DNA of 64,000 nt from Okapia johnstoni (lineage: Eukaryota > Chordata > Mammalia > Artiodactyla > Giraffidae). The stretch spans positions 70,324,501 through 70,388,500 of the forward strand of contig CM044316.1 of assembly GCA_024291935.2 (NCBI GenBank). The letters run 5' to 3'. The notes beneath the pieces are model-generated. The model was given only the letters and a program-made list of their open reading frames with translations, was not told where the DNA came from and did not search any database. The position numbers and the translations under genes were made by a program. This document shows positions 11,340 through 23,492 of this stretch, in pieces (position 1 is the stretch's first letter; every line of letters begins with the position of its first letter).

Positions 11340-11700
11340 CAAAGAGACAATCAAGATATATTGGCAATAAGTTAATTAAATACCACCCCCTCTGTTTTTT
11401 TGTGCTATACGATAATCCTTCACTCCGATAATGTTTTCATCAAAATCCACCACACATTGCCAGGGAGGTTAATCTTATTAAGCAATTACTGGGTAAGTAT
11501 CCAGCAGACACAAATTAAAATGTAAGCAAAACACAGGCATGTGAGTCCCATCTAAGATGGCACATTGATAGAGATTTCATTACCGGGTCTTTAGGAGTGT
11601 TTACATTGCTCAGATTTGGAAAGGAGTCTAATAGACAGAGCAGCCTACACAGTCGGATATGTTAGTGGAAGCAAAGCACTTGATTAATTAGTTTGGGAGA
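11340..11700. other. Repeat-poor AT-rich stretch with TAAT cores
   Basis: Contains 'agttaattaaat' (about 11370), 'gaggttaatcttatt' (about 11466), 'gcaattactggg' and 'gattaattag' (about 11681). No repeat family or coding exon was recognised. It could be a noncoding conserved block, but this is inference. Confidence 0.2.
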
Positions 11701-12189
11701 GTATATGTTCTTTGGGTTTTGTCTCCCCTTTTCCATTTGTTGTTCATGGTTCTTTTTTTTTTTTTTTTCTCCATTCTCTCTTTCAATTAAACCTTAATGT
11801 GGTTGATTTGGGTGTTGGATTTCACATCAAGGAAAGGGAGCCCACAGACTGCCAGAATCACTCACCATCTCGAGTGTATTTCTATGTTAAAAGGAATGAA
11901 CTCATACATCTTCATTACAAGAGCACAGAGCACTTTTTCGATAGATCTGGGATGAGATAAGCCTGGAGAACGAAGATTCAATACAGTGTTCTGACCTGGT
12001 CAGATAGCATAAGGGAATCCAGTTTGATTGGCCAGGCCCAGAGGCAAAGTGTGCAAGAACTTTTAAAGGGCACATCATATGTAGCCAATTTGTGCACTGA
12101 TCTTAAGAAAGAATAAACTCCCAAGTAGAATTTCATGGACCATTCTCAAAACCTATCACTCATTTTACATTCAGGGCATCCTGTATATC

Positions 12190-12405
12190 CAGGGTCAGCA
12201 AACTGTATCTCATGGACCCCGCCTGGCCAGCTGTCTGTTTTTTCAAGTCAAGTTTTATTGGAATCCAGCCATGTTACTCATTGTGCCTGGCTGCTTTTTC
12301 ACTGGAACAGTGGAGTCAAGTAGGTGCCGCTAAGCTTAGATGGCCTGAAAAACCTAAAATATTTACTATCTGGCCCCTTACGGAAAATGTTGGTGACTGC
12401 TCTTG
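12190..12405 (-). mobile_element. hAT-Charlie nonautonomous element (MER-type), copy 1
   Basis: Begins 'cagggtcagcaaactgtatc', contains 'caagttttattggaatccag' and ends near 'aaaatatttactatctggcc'. This is a common mammalian hAT-Charlie MITE, read in the orientation of its second copy at 53840-54060. The exact subfamily is not assigned. Confidence 0.7.
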
Positions 12406-12574
12406 ATCATGTACAAACCCATTTCTACTTTCCTTGGACTTGTCTGTAACTAAAAAGCTATAAGAGACTAGGGAGAAAGACCAAACACCAATATATCAAT
12501 TTTTCCTTCTTGACTGAGAGTTGGGTTTAATATAGTCTTGGTAACTTTGCATTGATAGATGCTCTATAATATAG

Positions 12575-12780
12575 GGTTCTGGGGTTGGTCTCATGGGATG
12601 CAAACACCAGCTGCATCACTTAGCAGCTGTGTGAATGTAAACAGGTCACTTGCCCTCCCTCAGCCTCTTGGGTCATCATCTGTAGAATGGTACTCCCTCA
12701 GAAGCTTGCTGTCCAGCAGAAATGAGATGTCACTTATACAACACAGTGTATGATGTCAGACACTAATAAGAGATCCATGA
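12575..12780 (+). repeat. MIR SINE
   Basis: 'gcagctgtgtgaatgtaaac', 'aggtcacttgccctccctca' and 'atcatctgtagaatggtac' follow the MIR core in order. Confidence 0.75.
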
Positions 12781-13254
12781 ATATTTGTTGTTGTTCCTGA
12801 CATCATCATCATGTCTCCCAGTCAGTCCATTTAACAAGCCTCCACGGACTGCCAACTTCTTATGAGGTACTGTATTTCCCAAAGGCAAAGGCTGCGTTCA
12901 GAATGTCAAGGTAGACAATCCTGCCACTTCATCTTTCTTCTCTATCTTCTAAGAATTGGGACAAACTGTAATGAGGACTTCTTCTTAACTAGATGCTTGA
13001 TGAGGTCAGTAGGAAGCAGGACAGATGGTTTAATTCTTTACCACCAGTGCCACCTGGAAAGCCCATCATGCCTTGCCATAGGTATTAATAATGAGATCCA
13101 GTTTCCCTCCCTGTTGCATTTGCCCTGAAATTTCATTGGCATGCTTCTCTTTCAGAGAGATCTGCACACCCAGAGCTTGGTCTCTGCTTGATACATGTCT
13201 TTTTGTATCTCTTATACTTAGCCCAGGGTCCAAAATGCAGTCAGCATAGTGGTT

Positions 13255-13370
13255 ACATATGTGGGTTGCAGAATCGGTTCAGACAGGGTTTCTGATCCAA
13301 GCTCCAGCCAGCACCTAAGACCTGTGTGACCCTAAGCAAGTCACTTTACTTCTGTGGTGCTCTGGTCTGG
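13255..13370 (+). repeat. MIR SINE fragment
   Basis: 'gtgtgaccctaagcaagtca', preceded by the MIR 5' half ('gggttgcagaatcggttcag'). It stops at an A run at about 13371. Confidence 0.65.
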
Positions 13371-13379
13371 AAAAAAAAA

Positions 13380-14980
13380 AAATCATAAAGAAACTGGGAG
13401 ATTCCATCCATGGTGAGTTGTAACCAATCCATCAATTTTAGCCGCTATAAGTAATACTAATGAACTGAACTACATATTAATACAGAAGCATATTAACCTG
13501 AACAGTTAGATGTATAAATATCTGTTAACACCGTGAGTGGCAGAGAGTTGGCCATTTTTGTCTAAGATTGCGGTTTCGAAAGATGTAAAAGCCACGTGTA
13601 GTTCCTCATGCTGAAGGATTTTATAAAAATCACTGTTGCTGTGTGATGTTCTGAAAACTATCATGGGAGTAGTGGACACTCAGGATGAAAGTCTATTCCC
13701 AAGGAATAGCCAGCCAAGAGCAGCAGGAAAGCTTCCAGGCTGCTGCTGACTCAGACAAGCTGGTGAATCTAATGTCCTTAGGTGCATCTTTTCACCTGTC
13801 TCTTGGTTAAACAGAACCTGCAGATGGTTGTCCTGCTTCCCAAATAAATGGAAATGAGGTGTAATGACTGAAGCAATATTCTGAATTCCACTTTATTTGC
13901 GATAGATAAAAATATGTGAGGCAGAATAATCTGCAAGGCAGATTTATGCCAAGGTGCCTCCAGAGTTCAGTTCAAGTTTAGGAAGTATTAATATGAGGCT
14001 TCATTTTCCTGGTATGACTATGAGTCCATTCCCTTTATCACTTGTTTGGGGAATAGTCTCGCTGTTTCCATAAATGAATTATGGCAACATTTTCTGAAAT
14101 GATTAGCTTCTAACGGGGCTACAGACGGCTGTCGTTTAGCTCAACATCAGTCTTATTTAACTGGCTGGAATTTTAGGTACATGTGTCTGAAATAGGCAGT
14201 CACTTCACATTTCTATGAGCAATCTTCCGTGGAAGTTATAGAGGTAGACTATCCTGTGAAATTGATCATTAGAGTGTTGGCTCTAAAATCTCAAGAAATC
14301 TCATCTTTAAGCTGGAGGTGAACCAGCCAGAACCAATGTGTCTTAAGCATCTGCTTCGTAGGGCAAAATGATCATCATCTCCTCTTTTCACTGGGCAGCT
14401 CGTAGATAGGAAGAAAAGCTGGCCATGGAAGCTGCAGCTCTGGAAGACGAAGGCTGGACTCCATGGTGTTTGCCAGGACCCCACCCTCGGTCATTACCAA
14501 GAGCCCAAGTATGGTGGTGGACTCTCACAGAATGATTAGAGAATGGTGTTAAATTCCCCTGTGCTTGATGCTGTCCATGGGACCCTGATTTCAGGCTGCT
14601 TAGATAACGGGAATATGACAGACACCCCAACTTTAATGTTGACCAGAGATTACCTAGCACTGCAGTTGATGCCTGATAGATAGTTGTTGCATGAATACAT
14701 GAGTGAATGACCCACCCGACATTTCTTGGTACCTTCAAGAATCATTGTTAATATACAACTGCTTTTCAGTTGTCCTCCTGAGCAGCTAGAGTCCCCATCA
14801 ACATCTGTAGTTTGGGATGAATAAACTAGACTTTGCTTTCTCTGGCCATACCACTTTAGTTCATGCCATAGGTTTCCCCCAGGTCTGCAGACATTTTGAC
14901 CACTCATTGTATATTGATTTCAGCTGCTCTGAAAAGTGCCTGTCTCATTATGGCCCAGTCCCAGCCCTACGCCCTCTGTT
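13380..14980. other. TENM2: Mostly unique intronic sequence
   Basis: No repeat or exon could be assigned with confidence. The open frames on the minus strand at 14269-14907 lack recognisable domains and splice context. Confidence 0.4.
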
Positions 14981-14984
14981 GATG

Positions 14985-15905
14985 TGGTACATATACACAA
15001 TGGGATATTATTCAACCATAAAAAGGAGTGAAATGGGGTCATTTGCAGAGGTGTGGATGGATCTAGAGTCTGTCATACAAAGTGGAGTAAGTCAGGAAGA
15101 GAAAAACAAGTATCATATATTAATGCATAAATGTGGAATCTAGAAAAATGGTACAGATGAATCCATTTGCAGAGCAGAAATAGAGATGCAGATATAGAGA
15201 ACAGACTTGTGGACACAGCAGGGGAAAGAGAGGGTAAGATGAATTGAGAGAGTAGTATTGACAAATATAGATATATACAATCGTGTGTAAAACAGCTGGT
15301 GGGAAGCTGCTGTATAGCATGGGGAACTCAGCTCTGTGTTCTGTGATGACCTAGAGGTATGGAATGGAGGGGGTTGGTGGTGGGACAGAGGGCCAGGAGG
15401 AAGGAGATATATGTATACATATAACTGATTCACTTCATTGTACAACATTGTAAAGCAACTACTGTTATTGTTGTTCAGTTGCTAAGTCATGTGTGACTCT
15501 TTGTGACCCCATGGACTATAGCATGCTAGGCCTCCCTGTCCACCATCTCCCAGAGTTTGTTCAAACTCAGGTCCATTGAGTCAGTGATGCCATCCAACCA
15601 TCTCATCCTCTGTTGCCCCATTTTCCTCTTGCCCTCAATCCTTCCAGTATCAGGATCTTTTCCAGTGAGTCAGCTTTTTGCATCAGGTAGCCAAAATATT
15701 AGAGCCTCAGCATCAGTCCTTCCAATGAATACTCAGGGTTGATCTCCTTTAAGATTGACTGGTTTGATCTCCTTGCAGTCCACAGGACTCTCAAGAGTCT
15801 TCTCTAGCACCACAATTTAAAAACATCAATTCTTCGGTGCTCAGCCTTCTTTATGGTCTGACTCTCACATCTGTATACAACTCCTGGAAACTATACACCA
15901 GTTTA
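14985..15905 (+). repeat. L1 3' end, sense, split by BovB
   Basis: ORF2 end and 3' UTR phrases ('gggatattattcaaccataa', 'atggtacagatgaatccatt', 'agaacagacttgtggacaca') run to 'attgtaaagcaacta' (15462). They resume as 'actatacaccagttt' plus an A run at 15889-15910. Confidence 0.85.
15463..15888 (-). mobile_element. BovB LINE 3' fragment inserted in L1 tail
   Basis: The complement of the BovB 3' end: 'gttcagttgctaagtcatgt', 'tcagtgatgccatccaacca', 'ttgatctccttgcagtccac'. The L1 tail reads through if this block is removed, with AACTA on both sides (15458-15462 and 15889-15893) as a possible short target duplication. Confidence 0.88.
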
Positions 15906-16049
15906 AAAAAAAAAATAGTGCCTACACTATGCAGCTAATATCATAAATTAGACCACTACACATTTATCCTCCAGATCTGGGATAAATAGTTACAGATGTT
16001 TTAAGGTAGCGCAACAGATAGAAAGATATAGAAGCACCTAAAAGTCAGG

Positions 16050-16225
16050 TCCTACCTGTGTTATTCTGATAAATCCTCAGAAGCAACCCCATAATACAAC
16101 TCCAGGTGAGTAGACAGACTTGGAGAAGGGGAGAGATCAGCCCAAAGGCATGCAGCTAGAAGTTGTCAGAGCTGGGATTCAAACTCAGGGCTGACAAGCT
16201 CCGCACATAACATTGCCCCCTGATA
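16050..16225 (-). repeat. MIR SINE, antisense
   Basis: 'gctgggattcaaactcaggg' and 'gatcagcccaaaggcatgca' correspond to the complement of the MIR 5' half; the rest is diverged. Confidence 0.6.
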
Positions 16226-16267
16226 TCTCAGAACTTCTCAGTATGTGGACACCCATCTTGGAGGTAA

Positions 16268-16473
16268 AGAAAGTGTTCATTGCTCAGTAGTGTCCTACTC
16301 TTTGAGAACCCATGGACTGTAGCCTGCCAGGCTCCTCTGTCCATGGGATTCTCTAGGTAAGAACACTGGAGTGGGTTGCCATTTCATTCTCCAGGGGATC
16401 TTTCTGACCCAGGGATCAAACCCAAGTCTCCGGCATTGCAGGCAGTGTGTTTACCATCTGAACCGCTATTTCT
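16268..16473 (-). mobile_element. Bov-tA SINE, antisense
   Basis: Complement of the Bov-A body ('cactggagtgggttgccatt') and the tRNA head ('gcaggcagtgtgtttaccat'). Nearly full length but clearly diverged. Confidence 0.9.
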
Positions 16474-17216
16474 CTGGAGGTAAAACTAGAAATGGTGATT
16501 ATGTTGAGTGTCTCTCAATGGCATCCTCTTAGGGATTAGCCATACTTCTGGTCCTGAAACAGCTGGCACGGCTCCAGGAGCCCAGGTTCAGATCCTTGTT
16601 TGTGGGACTGGAAGCCTGGTTCGGGCTGCTGGGCCCTTTGATCTCAGAGGCCAGCACAGACTTTCCAGACAGCAGCCCGGGAATTTGACCCTCAGGGACA
16701 GAGTCACTGAGATGGTTCCTCACGTCAGCAATAGCAGTTTACAAAAACCATCTTTCCTTTTTATCTCTTGAGTGGCAGTATTGGTGTATTTTTCTTTTTA
16801 TTATTTTTAAAATTACCCAAGTTATGTGCATTCATTTTAAAGATTCTTTTAAGTATGTAGAGTCTTTTTTTCCCGTTGGTTATAAAGACTATTGGTGTAA
16901 CAATTGGCAAATTTGAGTACGATCTATAAATATATGTGTTTAGTTGTATCAGTGTTATTTTTCTATTTTTGATAACTGCACTATGGTTCTGAAAAAAAAT
17001 GCCCTTGTTTTTAGGAGAAACACAGGGAGATATTTAGAGGAGTAACCTGTTTACAACTTAACTCTGAATATTTCAGTAAAAAAAAACCATTTATATATAG
17101 AGAAAGCACAAGTGTGTATAATATTTTTGGAGTCTGGGTGAAGGAGATGCAGGGATCTTTGTACCAATTTTTGAAATTTTTCTGTAAATCTGAAATTATT
17201 TCAAAATGAACAATTT

Positions 17217-17316
17217 GGACTTCCCCAATGGCTCAGTGGTAAAAGAATATGCCTGCAATGCAGAAGACACTTAGAAGACCCGGGTGTGATCCCTGGGTTG
17301 TAAAGATCCTCTGGAG
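17217..17316 (+). mobile_element. Bov-tA SINE, truncated
   Basis: The head 'gacttccccaatggctcagt' and 'gcctgcaatgcagaagacac' are followed by 'gatccctgggttgtaaagat', then similarity is lost at about 17316. Confidence 0.85.
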
Positions 17317-17939
17317 TACTTTGAAAGCAATCACTAGTTTGTTAAAAGTGATGTAACCTTCACTTTCTGACACCACAGAACAGGAGAAAACCCTCCTGGC
17401 TCACTCTGTAGACCACAGCAGGCTAGGGTGGAATGCACCTTAAGATATTTTTGGGTCATACCACTCTTATATAGACAAGGACAATGAGACCTGAGAGCTA
17501 ACCTGCCTAAAACTAGCCACCTTCTTAATAGCAAGGATGGGAGGTCAACAAAATAATTCCTTTACACCCCTGTTCCTTCCACAAATGGTTCACAGTCATA
17601 AAGCTTCAGGATGAGGACTCTCAACTTTGGGTTGTTAATCTAAGAACCTACCCACTCGACTCCAGCTGCCCTGGCTCATTATTTTGTTTATAAGATTTTA
17701 TGTAAAAGATAAATTAAAAGCTGACTCATGATTTTTCAAAAGGACTCATAAAGAAGTTTTGTTTAGATACTTTTTTTGTTTAGATAAATCTCCCCATGGA
17801 GCTTTCAAAAGAGAATTTTATTAAAAAAAAAAAAAATCAGTTTCCATGCAACCTTTCAAAGTAAATCTTCCTTAAGGCTCTCATTTCACTCAGTATTCAT
17901 AGGGATTAAGTTAAAATACCCCATCAGATAGGCAGATAA

Positions 17940-18680
17940 AACTTGGTTCAATTCAACAGGCATTTATAGATTACCCTTGAGTTGCCAGGTGCAAGCTGCT
18001 GAGAACCCAGAGATGAATTTGCAGCTCTGCCTGACCTCAGAGAACACAGTGTCTAATAAGGGAGACTTAGGAAGGCAAACCTAGACAGGGTATTAAAAAG
18101 CAGAGACATCACTTTGCCAACAAAGGTCCATCTAGTCAAAGCTACGGTTTTTCCAGTAGTCATGTACAGATGTGAGCGTTGGACCATTGAAAAGGTTTAG
18201 CACTGAAGAATCGGTGCTTTTGAATTGTGGTGCCAAGAGGACTCTTGAGAGACCTTTGGACAGCAAGGAGATCAAACTAGTCAATCCTAAAGGAAATCAA
18301 CCCTAAATATTCATTTAAAGGACTGATGCTGAAGCTGAAGCTACAATACTTTGATCACTTGATGTGAAGAGCCAACTCACTGGAAAAGACCCTGATGCTG
18401 GGAAAGATTGAAGGCAGGAGGAGAAGGGGGTGATGGTTGGATAGCATCACCAACTCAATGGACATGAGTTTGAGCAAAGTAGTTCTCAGGATAGCTCCAG
18501 GAGATAGTGAAGGACAGGGAAGCCTGACATGCTGCAGTCCCTGGGGTCTCAAAGAGTCGGACACAACTTCGAGACTGAATGACAGCTAGGAAGGCAAACA
18601 AAATCAACATTGTACCTAATAACAGTGCTGCAGTAGAGTTAAGTGTAAATGCTATGGAGACAGAGAAAGAACCTATTTAT
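17940..18680 (-). repeat. L2 fragment interrupted by BovB
   Basis: 'attcaacaggcatttataga' resembles the complement of the L2 3' end, and similarity continues on both sides of the BovB insertion at 18081-18586. Confidence 0.5.
18081..18586 (+). mobile_element. BovB LINE 3' end, 5'-truncated
   Basis: Reads in sense from 'aaaagcagagacatcacttt' through 'gatgctgaagctgaagctac' to 'caaagagtcggacacaactt'. It is flanked by a perfect 13-bp duplication, 'taggaaggcaaac' at 18068-18080 and 18587-18599. Frameshifts and stops disrupt the ORF2 C-terminus. Confidence 0.93.
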
Positions 18681-18911
18681 CTGGTGGGAGGCAGGGCGTA
18701 AAGGACAAAAGAGCTTCAGTGTGACGGTAAAGCTGACAGGATCTTTATTTCAGTGTTAAGAAAGCAGGTTTTTCAATAAAGTAATTTAATCGGAAAGATA
18801 ACCACACTGGCTTCTAGAAGGTCCCACCAAAAGTCAGTAATGGTAACAGAGCCTGACCCCCAATTTTAAACTTGTTCCCATAGTTGTCTTAAGAGAGAGT
18901 TAGACTCTCGC

Positions 18912-18960
18912 TTCTCTCTTGATGGATAGATGAATAGGTAGGTAGATAGATAGATATGTG
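18912..18960. repeat. GATA-rich simple repeat
   Basis: GATA/GGTA units ('gtaggtagatagatagatat'), followed by a TATATA/CATA-rich stretch to about 19003. Confidence 0.7.
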
Positions 18961-19144
18961 TACATAATGTATAAATATATACATGCATGTCACATATACA
19001 CACGTTGTTTCCTCTCAGAAATTCTTTACTCTGAAAATAAAGACAGATGCTTTCCCTTATAGTTCCATTATAGTTTTTCATTTTTTTATTTAATTAATGT
19101 AGTGTAGCATTTATTTTATTAGCCTGCTCAGCACCTTCTTTGTG

Positions 19145-19335
19145 TACTTGCATTTGTTACTCTCATCCTCTGAGATAGTTACTATTATCATTCCCATCTT
19201 AACTAAAAGACAGTGAAGGCCCAGAGAGGTTAAGCAGATTGGTAGAGGTCACACAGCAAGCAAGAACTAGAGCCAGGATTTGAACCCAGTTCTGTCTGGC
19301 TGCAAAACCTTTAACACCCCAGTGCACTGCCTCCT
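19145..19335 (-). repeat. MIR SINE, antisense
   Basis: 'ggcccagagaggttaagcag', 'gtcacacagcaagcaagaac' and 'ggatttgaacccagttctgt' are the complement of the MIR core in order. Confidence 0.85.
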
Positions 19336-20079
19336 TTAGTGAATAGGGCATGAGGAGGGGGCATCTAGAACCCAGGGGTAAGTGTGACTACTGAGAAAGC
19401 AGCCTGTCCCCACTTGTGGGAGCAGCTGTTACTGACATCAGTGTCCTGAAGTCAGGGTCTCAAGAAAGAAGGAGGATCCCACTGCTGTAAGAACCAAACC
19501 CCTGAGGCTCCTTGCAGGAATTTCTCTCTCACAGCCACTCTTGGGAAGCCAGCTCCCTTTGCCATCTCTGGCGTCCTCACTTGGTTTGATATTATCAAAA
19601 TCCGTTTAAGTTTCAACAGCAGATTAGCAGGCTCGTGGGTGCCTATTTCCTGCTTCTTTTTCATATCCTGTCATTAACCCAGCAACCCCTGAAAGCCCAA
19701 CAGACATGAGGGAAAGTTCATTTTATTAAGTGTAAAGATGAATAATTTCTTTAAAATTCTTTCATTTTTAATGTGTTTCTTTAACTTGTTGCCAAAGTGT
19801 GAATGATTGCTGGGCTTACATGTGGCCTTTATAAGAGGTCTGTAAACTATTCTTCCCCAGAGGTTTTTTTTTTCCTGCATTACTTCCTTACTGCATCCTT
19901 TTTATTGTATCCCTTCTTCCAAAAGGCCTTAATTGCGGGGAAGGGGAGCCCATCAAAAGCAGCATTTTTAAGCACAAATGTATTTTTAATTTATAATCAT
20001 CAGAGCATCTGATCAAGTGGTGATAAAAAGTTATTCCCCCCAGGTATGTCATTATGTCAGCAAAATAAACACCCCTCTA

Positions 20080-20300
20080 TTGAGTCTTAGATAATTTTTA
20101 TTTAGTGATTGTTTCATGCCAAAAAGTACTCTAAGAGCATAGATTAAGTTATTAAATTCTTTTAACAACCCTGTGAAGTAATAATAATTCCCGATTATAC
20201 AGGTGAGGGCACTGAGGCCCAAAGAAGGATACCCACAGCAAGTGTCAAAGCTGGGATTTGAACCAAGGCGGTCTTAGTCCAGAGTCTCTGCCTTACATGT
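20080..20300 (-). repeat. MIR SINE, antisense
   Basis: 'caaccctgtgaagtaataat', 'gagggcactgaggcccaaag' and 'gctgggatttgaaccaaggc' follow the complementary MIR order. Confidence 0.8.
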
Positions 20301-21494
20301 GATGCAGTGTTCCTCCACCTCCACAACCTGTTAGGCCACATGAAAATGTCTGGGGAACACGTCATCTAGTCCCCATCTAAAGAGCTGAACCAACAGGACT
20401 CACTAGTTTCTTTTCTTCCTAACAGTGTCTTGTGATGGAAACTTCCCAACTTCTTGTGGAAGCCCATTCCCCATTCTAGAGGTCAAGCGGGTCCTCTTAA
20501 GGTCCAAACCAGGGTGTCTCCCACTTCATTTTAAGCCCCTGTTTACTTTGTATTTGCTCCACTATTGAACTATTATAAAAGGGAAAAAAATAACTTTACA
20601 CCCGCAAGTCACTCTGCAGTTTTTCTTTTATAATTTAGATATAGAAAACCTTCCGATCCAAGAATGTCACCTCTCCATTTTCCAGATGGAGAAGCTGTCA
20701 TTCATGAGTCATTTACGAGTCTTGTCTTGACTGCAGTGGCCAGATAGTAACAGAGCCAGGGTGGCTAAGTCACTAACCTTTCAGGCTAGTCTTCTGCAAC
20801 TGCATGATCCCTCCTGACCACCCAAACCTTTTGCAGTGGATTGCAGCCAAGTACAGATGAATATATTCAGAGGAGTCCATCCGTTACAGAATGCAGGAAG
20901 GAGCCTGCTTCCCCTGCTTTGCCTCTCAGGCTGAAGTTTTCAGATCCACAAGGTCCCCAAAGTGATCAATTGAAAAATGAAAAGACCCTCAAAACCCAAA
21001 ATGTCTTCAGTTCTTTCTGTATTTGATTTCAGCTGGTTTAGAAGATCTTAAGAAGATAGGAGATTGTGGTTTTATATTTCAAGCTCAGAATCCATTTGAA
21101 GGAATCACAAATGACTTATATGAAACCAGCTTCCAACAACGTTTTATTCCCATTTTAGAGAGGAGATTAATGAGGCTCTGGGAAATCAATTAACTTGCTC
21201 TTCTTGGGCAACTGCTAGCAACTCCCAGCTTTTTCTTTATTCTATTTTTGTAAAGCAAACCACCCTCTGAAGTGCAGGTGATCCTGGCTGGTTCGTTGTT
21301 ATTAAAAAATCCTCTTTTAAAGTAGGATTTTCTGCAACTCCTATTACTAAAGTTCTGAAGGATGCTGAGTGTGTGCAACCAGTGGTTTCTATGTAGGTCA
21401 TTTCAAATAATGCAACAGAGATGCACCAGTGTTACCATGCAAGGGGTATGGTTTCCACATGATTCTTAAGTCCCTCCCTCGAGCAGGGAAGAAG

Positions 21495-21695
21495 AAGTGA
21501 AGAAGAGAAGTCACTCAGTCATGTCCGACTCTTGGTGACACCATGGACTGTAGCCTACCAGGCTCCTCCATCCATGGAGTTTTCCAGGCAAGAGTACTAG
21601 AGTGGGTTCCCATTTTCTTCCCAACCCAGGGATCGAACCCAGGTCTCCCACATTGCAGACAGACACTTTACCATCTGAGCCACCAGGGGAAGCCG
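21495..21695 (-). mobile_element. Bov-tA SINE, antisense
   Basis: 'cactcagtcatgtccgactc', the Bov-A body, then 'gatcgaacccaggtctccca' and 'gagccaccaggggaagcc'. Full-length layout on the minus strand. Confidence 0.92.
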
Positions 21696-22084
21696 CTAGC
21701 GGCAGTATTGGGTCAGCCTGAGAGCAAGCCAGCATTTTCTGTTCAATTATTTTATTTACTTTGGACTGATTTTTATTCACTGATGTCTCTTTTTTTCCTT
21801 TTTCAATTTATGAGAATGTCAGAGTATATTGGACTTGTTTGTGGCTGGAAAGAATAATTAAAGGCTGCACGAATTACATTTCATGCCAAATTAACATCAC
21901 TCTCCCCTCCCCTGCTGATGATTTAACATCCCAGTCACATTTGGGGTGCTGGAAGCTTTACATGTACTTGTCAGACTGTAACTCTTATGATAGTTGATCA
22001 GTAAAGAGCAGTCACAGAAGTTCAGGAAGCGTTGTGCCAATATTTCGGATGCCCTGGGGTATGCATTTCTATGTTTCTTATTTA

Positions 22085-22396
22085 AAACCGAAATGGTTTG
22101 TTTTGTTTTTCGTCTGCCCTGTTCTCTGTTGTTGTGCGCAGGCTTCCTGTAGTCATCTTGAAAAGGGCCTACTCTCTAGTTGTGGTGCTTGGGCTTTACA
22201 TTGCGGTGCCTTCTCTTGTTGCAGAAAACAGGTTCAGGGTACGCAGGCTTCAGTAGTGGCAGCACGTGGGCTCGGTAGTTGTGGCACACAGTCTCAGGAC
22301 TCTACAGTAAGTGGGATCCTCCTGGACCAGGTATCGAATCCGTGTCCCTTGCATTGGCAGGCAGATTCTTAACCACCAGATGACCAGAGGAGTCCC
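22085..22396 (-). mobile_element. Long tRNA-derived SINE (CHR-2-like), antisense
   Basis: A T-rich start, 'ttgttgcagaaaacaggttc', 'gtagttgtggcacacagtct' and a head complement ending 'gaccagaggagtccct'. It ends about 160 bp upstream of the exon at 22558. Confidence 0.85.
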
Positions 22397-22427
22397 TAAA
22401 ATCTAAATGTTTTAAGCTGTGACCTGA

Positions 22428-22781
<354 letters not shown>

Positions 22782-22965
22782 TAGCCATGAGTTTAAAAAA
22801 TACCACTGCACACCCACTGAAGCAGCTATAATGAAAGGACGGACAATAATAAGTGTTGGTGGAGATGTGGAAAAATTGGAACCCTCATACATGGTTTGTG
22901 GGAATGTAAAATGGAGAGCCATTGTGGAAGGAATTCAATAGTTCTTCAAAAAGTTAAAGAATTAC

Positions 22966-23185
22966 AGTAAGTAAGTAAGTGTTAGTCGCTCAGTCGTGCC
23001 CGACTCTTTGCGACCCCATGGACTGCCACCCACCAGGCTCCTCTGTCCATGAGATTTTCCAGGCAAGGATACTGGAGTGGGTTGCCATTTCCTTCTCCAG
23101 GGGATCTTCCCCGACCCAGGGATCAAATCTGGGTCTCCTGCACTGCAGGCAGATTCTTAACCAACTGAGCTACAAGGGAAGCCCA
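22966..23185 (-). mobile_element. Bov-tA SINE nested in L1, antisense
   Basis: A (TAAG)n start, 'gtcgctcagtcgtgcccgac', the Bov-A body, 'gcaggcagattcttaaccaa' and 'gagctacaagggaagccc'. L1 sequence resumes at once after 23185 ('tatgactcagcaattcc'). Confidence 0.94.
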
Positions 23186-23492
23186 GTATGACTCAGCAAT
23201 TCCATTACTAGATATGTTCCTACAGAGAACTGAAAACTTTCTCATTTAAAAATATACATAAATGTTCATAGCAGCATTTATTCATAATAGCCCATAAGTG
23301 GAAACAACCAAAATGTCTATCAGTTGGTGAGTGGAGAAACAAAATGTGATCTCTCCATACCATGGGATATGATTGAAACATAAAAGAGGATGAAAATTTT
23401 TTAAAATAAGAATGAAATATTGTTACATGGATGAATCTTGAAAATGTTTTCTGAAGTGAAAGAAGCCAGATACAAAAGGTTACACAGCACAT

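Noticed and set aside
14640..14660. 'gttgaccagagat' similar to the arm of the TTAA element
   Set aside because: Only about 13 bases match, with no inverted partner and no TTAA ends; likely chance.
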